Assembly (NCBI RefSeq): GCF_004570345.1
Contig: NZ_SPQM01000101.1
Coordinates: forward strand, 1 to 18,386
Length of the DNA: 18,386 nucleotides
DNA from: Blastococcus sp. CT_GayMR20
Lineage (GTDB): Bacteria > Actinomycetota > Actinomycetes > Mycobacteriales > Geodermatophilaceae
Direction: 5' to 3'
Shown: positions 14,200 through 18,386 of the stretch, piece after piece
Position numbering within the stretch: the stretch's first letter is position 1
Layout: each line of letters starts with the position of its first letter
The notes under the pieces: generated by a model
The model's input: only the letters and a program-made list of their open reading frames with translations
Database searches by the model: none
What the model was told of the DNA's origin: nothing
Made by a program: the position numbers and the translations under genes

Positions 14200-14682
14200 T
14201 CAGGGCAGCGGGACGACGCGGCCGTCGAGGCCGCCCAGGTCGTCGAGCTCCAGCTCGGTGGTGGTCTCCGCCAAGCCGGCCTGCGGCCACGCGACGGTCA
14301 GCCGGAGCCGGCCGTCCCCGGGGAGCCGGTCGATCCAGTACGTGCTCTCGAGGGCGAAGACGTCCGCGGAACCCGACGACTCCTGGTGCGCGGCGTCCGC
14401 GATGCCGGTGACGCCGTCGACCTCGACGTGCAGCGTCACCCCCGACCACGGACCGTCGACGCCTGCCTCGTCGCGTGGGCGGGAGAAGGTGCGCCGGCCG
14501 GCCGCCTCGGCCTGCACGCCCGACGCGCGCAGGACGAACGGCAGCCGCAGGCCGCCCGGATGGGCGAAGACACAGCGAAGGCCCGCGGCGATGCCGGGGG
14601 AGCGGCCCAGCAGCACCGGTCCGTGGACGACGACGCCGAGCTCGTCCGGCGGAAGGACCGCGGCCCAGCGGTGCAGCGTCAC
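14200..14682 (-). CDS. Unknown protein coupled to the TetR gene
   Basis: A 160-residue protein I do not recognise. It starts at GTG, whose GTGA overlaps the TGA of the TetR gene by four bases, so the two are translationally coupled. It has no transmembrane segment or signal peptide. Composition suggests a beta-rich fold: [91 protein letters not shown]. The alternating pattern and the final [16 protein letters not shown] are reminiscent of immunoglobulin-like or beta-sandwich domains, with no catalytic motif visible. The gene converges on the patatin gene with a nine-base gap. Coding is supported by the coupling and strong codon bias. A role in the TetR-controlled response is inference. Confidence 0.72.
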   Translation of the reverse strand: MTLHRWAAVLPPDELGVVVHGPVLLGRSPGIAAGLRCVFAHPGGLRLPFVLRASGVQAEAAGRRTFSRPRDEAGVDGPWSGVTLHVEVDGVTGIADAAHQESSGSADVFALESTYWIDRLPGDGRLRLTVAWPQAGLAETTTELELDDLGGLDGRVVPLP

Positions 14683-15350
14683 GGACCGGCCACCGCGAGC
14701 GCCCGCTCCAGGCCGTCGAGCAGCAGGTTCAGGCCGAACTCGAACTCGTGGCCGTAGTCGTAGCCGGGCTGCAGGACGTGCTCGATCGTGAGTTCCGTCA
14801 GATGCGGGTACTGGCCGGCCTCGAAGGGCGCCATGATCGCCCCCGCGAGCGCCGCCGTCTCCTCGCCCGTCTCGAACGGCAGGCTCGTCTGCTGCAGGGC
14901 GAAGCCGTAGATGTAGCTGTCCAGGGCCGAGAACGCGTGCGCGGTGAGCTCGATGGAGAAGCCGGCCTGTCGGAGGGTCCCGATCACGGTGTCGTGGTGC
15001 CGCAGCGTGGCCGGGCCCGGGTGGGTGCGCGACTGCATCAGCCGGGTCGCCCAGGGATGCCGGGCCAGCACCGAGCGCGTCGAGATCGCCCGGTCGCGCA
15101 TGGCCGGACGCCAGTCGGTCCCCTCGGCCGGTAGCTCGATCTCGGCGAAGACCGCATCGGTCATGCCGTCGAGCAGGTCGTCCTTGCTGGTCACGTGGGT
15201 GTAGAGGGACATCGCCTCGACGCCGAGCTCCTCGCCGAGCTTGCGCATGCTGAGGGACTCGATGCCGCCGGCGTCGGCTCGGGCGACCGCTGCCCGGACC
15301 ACGCGCTCCCGGCTGAGCCGGGCCCGCTGTCCCGCACCCGGTGACGTCAT
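14679..15350 (-). CDS. TetR/AcrR family transcriptional regulator
   Basis: A 223-residue regulator. The N-terminal HTH is at residues ~12-58: [57 protein letters not shown]. The [19 protein letters not shown] recognition region is the TetR-class pattern. The C-terminal part has the helical ligand domain of the TetR_C subgroup ([37 protein letters not shown]). ATG 15350 was preferred to ATG 15383 because GGGGAC precedes it and the longer start would have no ribosome site. It is divergent from the quinone oxidoreductase gene, with two palindromes between, so probably represses both sides. Confidence 0.9.
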   Translation of the reverse strand: MTSPGAGQRARLSRERVVRAAVARADAGGIESLSMRKLGEELGVEAMSLYTHVTSKDDLLDGMTDAVFAEIELPAEGTDWRPAMRDRAISTRSVLARHPWATRLMQSRTHPGPATLRHHDTVIGTLRQAGFSIELTAHAFSALDSYIYGFALQQTSLPFETGEETAALAGAIMAPFEAGQYPHLTELTIEHVLQPGYDYGHEFEFGLNLLLDGLERALAVAGP

Positions 15351-15372
15351 CAGGTCCCCGCCTCCCCGGCTC

Positions 15373-15401
15373 TTGACGGCCATGAGTGACGAGAGTAAAC
15401 C
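15373..15401 (+). promoter_or_regulatory. Predicted promoter of the quinone oxidoreductase
   Basis: TTGACG (15373-15378) and TAAACC (15396-15401) with 17-base spacing. The -10 is imperfect. Transcription would begin near 15407, inside the first palindrome, so a bound TetR dimer would block it. On the minus strand TTGTAA and TTTACT at 16-base spacing could drive the TetR gene. Confidence 0.35.
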
Positions 15402-15413
15402 TTACGATGTAAG
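15401..15413. promoter_or_regulatory. TetR operator-like palindrome 1
   Basis: CTTAC (15401-15405), spacer GAT, GTAAG (15409-15413): perfect five-base arms. It shares the arm sequence with palindrome 2, and the centres are 14 bases apart. It is AT-richer than the surroundings, and typical of a TetR site; binding by the neighbouring TetR is inferred. Confidence 0.6.
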
Positions 15414-15429
15414 CCTTACAACGTAAGGC
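15413..15429. promoter_or_regulatory. TetR operator-like palindrome 2
   Basis: GCCTTAC (15413-15419), spacer AAC, GTAAGGC (15423-15429): perfect seven-base arms over 17 bases. It begins on the last base of palindrome 1, making a tandem operator that could load two dimers. It ends five bases before the GAGGAGG ribosome site that begins at 15435. Confidence 0.65.
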
Positions 15430-15488
15430 CACTCCGAGGAGGCAGCGATGACCACCGGACGGCCGGCGCGGCCACCCAGCAGGCGACG

Positions 15489-16460
15489 ATGCGGGCGATC
15501 GTCCAGGAGGAGTACGGCCCGACCGAGGACGTGCTCCGCCTGGGGCGGCTCCCGCGGCCGGAGATCGGGGCCGGCGAGGTGCTCGTGCGGGTCCGGGCGG
15601 CGGGCGTCGACCGCGGGGTGTGGCACCTCATGGCAGGCGAGCCGTACGCCATCCGGCTGGCCGGCTTCGGGGTCCGCGCACCCAAGAACGCTGTCCGCGG
15701 GTCGGAGTTCGCCGGCGTCGTCGAGGCGGTCGCGCCGGACGTCACGACGTTGCGGGCGGGCGACGAGGTCTACGGCATCGGCCGCGGATCCTTCGCCGAG
15801 TACGTCGTGGCGCCGGTAGGAAAGGTCGCGCCGAAGCCGGCGGGCCTCTCCTTCGAGCAGGCCGCGGCCGCGCCGGTCTCGGCCTCCACAGCGCTGCAGG
15901 CGGTGCGCGACCACGGCGGGGTCCGCCCCGGCCAGTCGGTCCTGGTCATCGGCGCATCCGGCGGCGTGGGCTCGTTCGCCGTCCAGATCGCGAAGGCCTT
16001 CGGCGCCGAGGTGACCGGCGTCAGCAGCACGTCGAAGGTCGACCTCGTGCGCTCGCTCGGTGCTGATCGGGTCCTGGACTACTCGGCGGGCGACTTCCTG
16101 GCCGGGGAGGAGCGCTACGACGTCGTCCTCGACATCGGCGGGAACACGCCCCTGCGGCGGCTGCGCCGGGCCCTGACCCCGACGGGCACCCTCGTGATCG
16201 TCGGTGGCGAGACCGGGGGGCGCTGGCTGGGCGTCCGGCGTCAGCTCCTCGCCGTGGCGCTGTCACCGTTCGTCGGGCAGAAGCTCGGCACGTTCATCAA
16301 CTCGGAGAACGCCGCCGACCTGGTCGTCCTCACGGGGTTGCTCGAGGCAGGCACCGTCGTCCCGGCCGTCGACCGGGTCTTCCCGCTCGCCGAGGCCGCG
16401 GCGGCCGTCCGATGGATGCGCGAGGGCCGGGCCCGCGGCAAGGTCGTCGTCGCGATCTGA
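15489..16460 (+). CDS. Zinc-less quinone oxidoreductase (MDR family)
   Basis: A 323-residue medium-chain dehydrogenase/reductase of the quinone-oxidoreductase type, which reduces quinones or enones with NADPH. The GroES-like part includes GAGEVLVRVRAAGVDRGVWHLMAGEP and RGSEFAGVVEAVAPDVTTLRAGDEVYG, with no catalytic-zinc Cys/His set. The Rossmann part is SVLVIGASGGVGSFAVQIAKAFGAEVTGVSS (150-180). GRARGKVVVAI closes it. The start is doubtful: ATG 15489 has only a weak ribosome site, while an ideal GAGGAGG (15435-15441) serves an ATG at 15448 in another frame. The bases between, read in the oxidoreductase frame, encode a plausible AATQQAT. A one-base shift may have separated start from body. It is under the divergent TetR. 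Confidence 0.88.
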   Translation: MRAIVQEEYGPTEDVLRLGRLPRPEIGAGEVLVRVRAAGVDRGVWHLMAGEPYAIRLAGFGVRAPKNAVRGSEFAGVVEAVAPDVTTLRAGDEVYGIGRGSFAEYVVAPVGKVAPKPAGLSFEQAAAAPVSASTALQAVRDHGGVRPGQSVLVIGASGGVGSFAVQIAKAFGAEVTGVSSTSKVDLVRSLGADRVLDYSAGDFLAGEERYDVVLDIGGNTPLRRLRRALTPTGTLVIVGGETGGRWLGVRRQLLAVALSPFVGQKLGTFINSENAADLVVLTGLLEAGTVVPAVDRVFPLAEAAAAVRWMREGRARGKVVVAI

Positions 16461-16482
16461 GCAGAGGCGGCCGCTCCGTGGT

Positions 16483-17289
16483 TCAGCCGCGTCCGTCGTC
16501 GTGGACGAGGGAGGGGCCTGGCAGGATGCTGCGTCGCTGAGCCTCGAGGACGGCGCTCAACCGGTCGCTCACCTGCAGCTTCCGGTAGACGTTGCCGACG
16601 TGCTTCGAGATCGTCCGCGGTGAGCAGCCCAGTCTCCGGGCCATGGCAGCGGCCTTCAGCCCTTCGCCCAGCAGGAGCAGGACGCTCAGCTCCCGGCCGG
16701 TCAGGTGGGCGTCAGCCGCACTGTTCGACGCTTCGTCGCGCCTGGTCCCTGTCTCCTGCCGCCAGCGGGCCATCAGGCCGGCGTGCCGGTCGATGGCCAG
16801 GAGGAACGGCTGGAGGGCCGCGAGCAGGTCGAGCTCGTCGTCGGCGAAGTCGCGGCGGGCGCGGCCGAACGCGAGCGCGCACACCTCCGTCGGTCCACCG
16901 CGCAGGGGAAGGGTCGCCATCTGGTCCCAGCCGCGGAGGTCCTTGAGGAAGCACCGCGCCGGTGAGTTCCGCCAGGCCGCCCCGCCACCAGCGGCCTGCT
17001 GGGCGCTGGCGGGTGTCAGGTCTCCCGCCGCGTTGGCGACCATCAGCGGGTGCTGGAAGCGCATGCGTCGCGTGGCGTCGACCAGCAGCGGGACCTCGGC
17101 CGGGCCGTACCCGTGCGCGCGGATGTCGGTCTCCCCGGTCCGCCACGTCGTCCGTTGCCACACGGCGCCGGGACTGTCGAGGTGCGCACACAGGATCGCG
17201 AACACCGGCGCCGCCGGGAAGCCGGGCCCGTCCATCCCGTCGAGGACGTTCGCTGCGAAGTCCGAGATCTCGCGGAGGGGAGTTCTCAT
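16483..17289 (-). CDS. LuxR/NarL-type transcriptional regulator
   Basis: A 268-residue regulator. The C-terminal LuxR HTH is at ~196-251: LTGRELSVLLLLGEGLKAAAMARRLGCSPRTISKHVGNVYRKLQVSDRLSAVLEAQ, with the SPRTISKHV recognition helix. The N-terminal ~180 residues look like a GAF-type sensory fold (FAILCAHLDSPGAVWQRTTWRTG; MATLPLRGGPTEVCALAFGRARRDFADDELDLLAALQPFL). There is no response-regulator receiver domain, so it is a one-component sensor. ATG 17289 was chosen because GGAGG precedes it by six bases; a longer start would add 52 unrelated residues. It is divergent from a small gene, with a perfect palindrome between. The stops of this gene and the oxidoreductase converge 22 bases apart. Confidence 0.87.
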   Translation of the reverse strand: MRTPLREISDFAANVLDGMDGPGFPAAPVFAILCAHLDSPGAVWQRTTWRTGETDIRAHGYGPAEVPLLVDATRRMRFQHPLMVANAAGDLTPASAQQAAGGGAAWRNSPARCFLKDLRGWDQMATLPLRGGPTEVCALAFGRARRDFADDELDLLAALQPFLLAIDRHAGLMARWRQETGTRRDEASNSAADAHLTGRELSVLLLLGEGLKAAAMARRLGCSPRTISKHVGNVYRKLQVSDRLSAVLEAQRRSILPGPSLVHDDGRG

Positions 17290-17437
17290 CCCGAGCCTCC
17301 GACGAAGGGCGCCGGCATCCCCGGGCGCTGTCGACCACACCCGGCGAGCGTGATGGGTTGTTGAGGTGGCACGACCATCCCAGACGCGCGGGAGGCGAAG
17401 CAACGGGGCGGCCCGCGCCATGCTGGTGCCGTACCCA

Positions 17438-17455
17438 CTACGCACTTGTGCGTAG
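17438..17455. promoter_or_regulatory. Perfect palindrome, likely LuxR-type binding site
   Basis: CTACGCAC (17438-17445), TT, GTGCGTAG (17448-17455): perfect eight-base arms. It is centred at 17446.5, about 43 bases upstream of the transcription start predicted from TAGCGT at 17479-17484. That position matches activators that contact polymerase at the -35 region. It is 65 bases before the small gene and 149 bases before the LuxR start. That LuxR binds it is inference. Confidence 0.62.
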
Positions 17456-17478
17456 AGACGCCGACCACGGCCGGTGCC

Positions 17479-17484
17479 TAGCGT
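17479..17484 (+). promoter_or_regulatory. Predicted -10 element of the small-protein gene
   Basis: TAGCGT fits the actinobacterial TANNNT -10. No -35 hexamer is present 17-18 bases upstream; the palindrome ends there instead, as expected for an activator-dependent promoter. The leader to the ATG would be about 30 bases. Confidence 0.35.
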
Positions 17485-17519
17485 GCGGGGTGCCGGCCCG
17501 AGGCCGCGAGGGGGAGACC

Positions 17520-17909
17520 ATGTCGCTGATCACGCTGCACCTGCGCTGGGACGACGTCAGCCCCCAGCAGTACGAACAGATCAGGCCGGCGCTGTCGACG
17601 GACGGCGGCCTGCCCGCCGACTGCTGCTCCCGCACGGCGCGGCTGCAGGGGCGAGTGCTCCTGACGACCGAGGTCTGGGCGAACGAGCCGGCGGTGAACC
17701 GGCACCTGGCCGAACTGTCCGCACTGGTCGGTCCCGCCGGCCTCGGAGAGCCGGTCATGGCGATGTTCGCGGTGCCCGACATGTACGCCAGCGCCTTCCG
17801 GCAGTCGGCGCACCGATCGCGGTCCACCGAGCCTGCTGCGGCTCGGAGCCGGCCGGTACCGGCGCCCCGATCGCCCGAACCGGCTCCCGCCGGCATCCCG
17901 GTCCGGTGA
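17520..17909 (+). CDS. Small protein, probable dimeric alpha/beta-barrel
   Basis: A 129-residue protein with no clear family hit in my reading. Residues 1-90 look like a ferredoxin-like/dimeric alpha-beta barrel (ABM-like) unit: MSLITLHLRWDDVSPQQYEQIRPAL, then RLQGRVLLTTEVWANEPAVNRHLAELSALVGPAGLGEPVMAMFAVPDMY, with the TEVWANEPAVNRHL helix pattern seen in such monooxygenase-like proteins. Residues 95-129 are a Pro/Arg/Ala/Ser-rich, probably disordered tail. GAGGGGGAGACC precedes the ATG. It is divergent from the LuxR gene and has a LuxR-box-like palindrome in its promoter, so is the likely target of that regulator. Cys35-Cys36 are adjacent. Function is unknown. Confidence 0.75.
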   Translation: MSLITLHLRWDDVSPQQYEQIRPALSTDGGLPADCCSRTARLQGRVLLTTEVWANEPAVNRHLAELSALVGPAGLGEPVMAMFAVPDMYASAFRQSAHRSRSTEPAAARSRPVPAPRSPEPAPAGIPVR

Positions 17910-17921
17910 CGGCGGGGCGGC

Positions 17922-18386
17922 TCAGCCGTTGAGCTCGAGCACCTGCATGGTGTCGGCGCGGACGTCGGCGAGCAGGCCCGGCTCCTCGGAGAGCCGGTGG
18001 CCGTAGGAGGGGATGGCCTCCTGCAGCGCCGGCCGCCAGGCGGGGATCCGGTCGGGGAAGCACTGCTCCAGCAGACCGAGCATCGCCGAGACGGCGGTCG
18101 AGGCGCCCGGGGAGGCGCCCAGCAGACCGGCGATCGTGCCGTCACCGCCGACGACCAGCTCGGTGCCGAACTGGAGGACGCCGCGGCCGGTGGCCGGGTC
18201 GCGCTTGATGACCTGGACCCGCTGGCCGGCGGTGACCATGTCCCAGTCGTGCTCGACGGCGTCGGGCACGAAGTGGGTGAGCGTCTGGTGCCGGTCGGAC
18301 CCGGACTGCATCAGCTCGCGGATCAGGTACCGGGTCAGCGCCAGCTCGGTGCGCGCGACGCCCAGCATGGAGCCGAGGTTGTCCGG
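17922..18386 (-). CDS. mqo: Malate:quinone oxidoreductase, C-terminal part (partial)
   Basis: The last ~154 residues of Mqo, running off the right edge, so the FAD-binding N-terminal domain is outside. The visible part matches the family: DNLGSMLGVARTELALTRYLI, then HDWDMVTAGQRVQVIKRD, then RGVLQFGTELVVGGDGTIAGLLGASPGASTAVSAMLGLLEQCFP, then the tail IPSYGHRLSEEPGLLADVRADTMQVLEL. Mqo is a peripheral membrane flavoenzyme that oxidises malate to oxaloacetate and passes electrons to quinone. It converges on the small-protein gene with a 12-base gap. It would feed the quinol pool used by cytochrome bd, though the genes are far apart. Confidence 0.95.
   Translation of the reverse strand, partial: PDNLGSMLGVARTELALTRYLIRELMQSGSDRHQTLTHFVPDAVEHDWDMVTAGQRVQVIKRDPATGRGVLQFGTELVVGGDGTIAGLLGASPGASTAVSAMLGLLEQCFPDRIPAWRPALQEAIPSYGHRLSEEPGLLADVRADTMQVLELNG

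Noticed and set aside
15351..15383. Upstream ATG for TetR
   Set aside because: It has no ribosome site and would begin very close to the operator; ATG 15350 has GGGGAC before it.
17290..17445. Longer start for the LuxR regulator
   Set aside because: The extra 52 residues are Arg-rich and would cover the palindrome; ATG 17289 has GGAGG at six bases.
1..18386. Mobile elements, CRISPR arrays, tRNA or rRNA genes
   Set aside because: No transposase, integrase, direct-repeat array, att-like repeat or cloverleaf was found on either strand.

Overview
The window comes from the chromosome of a very GC-rich actinobacterium. The evidence is strong third-position GC bias, frequent GTG starts, two GAF-ANTAR regulators, a PstP-like PP2C phosphatase, an LtrA-family membrane protein and 4-base start/stop overlaps. 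The mix would fit the Geodermatophilales (Blastococcus, Geodermatophilus or Modestobacter type), but that placement is inference from gene content. There is no rRNA, tRNA, CRISPR array, transposase or phage gene. About twenty genes are packed into short units, and no gap exceeds 260 bases.

Left part (1-4980). The window opens with the last residues of a plus-strand gene. A minus-strand BtrH-N-domain protein follows, with a long hairpin in its leader. Next comes a minus-strand MarR regulator, divergent from a plus-strand pair: a stand-alone GTP cyclohydrolase II (ribA type) and an NAD(P)-binding SDR protein. Two copies of an operator-like element, 41 bases apart, lie between them. A frameshifted fragment of a probable alpha/beta-hydrolase gene sits on the minus strand. 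A UspA-type protein and a Mug/TDG-type DNA glycosylase follow.

Middle part (4980-10690). An MFS transporter on the minus strand is divergent, with only 17 bases between starts, from a small flavodoxin-fold protein. A PP2C protein phosphatase and two convergent GAF-ANTAR proteins, sharing a strong terminator-like hairpin, form a signalling cluster. An LtrA-family membrane protein is divergent from the second GAF-ANTAR gene.

Right part (10800-18386). cydA, cydB and a patatin-like phospholipase form an operon in which each junction is an ATGA overlap. A TetR regulator, translationally coupled to a protein of unknown function, is divergent from a zinc-less quinone oxidoreductase. Two perfect palindromes lie in their shared promoter region, and the oxidoreductase appears to have a shifted 5' end. 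A LuxR/NarL-type regulator is divergent from a small protein that looks like a dimeric alpha/beta-barrel. A perfect 18-base palindrome sits near -43 of the small protein's predicted promoter. The window ends in the C-terminal part of malate:quinone oxidoreductase on the minus strand.

Taken together the region is accessory or stress-related core metabolism: alternative respiration (cydAB, mqo), redox enzymes (SDR, QOR, flavodoxin-like), stress proteins (UspA, LtrA, DNA glycosylase) and many local regulators. I see no clear novel multi-gene defence or biosynthetic system. The most unusual points are the cydAB-patatin coupling, the three self-contained regulator/palindrome modules, and the two genes with apparent frameshifts.
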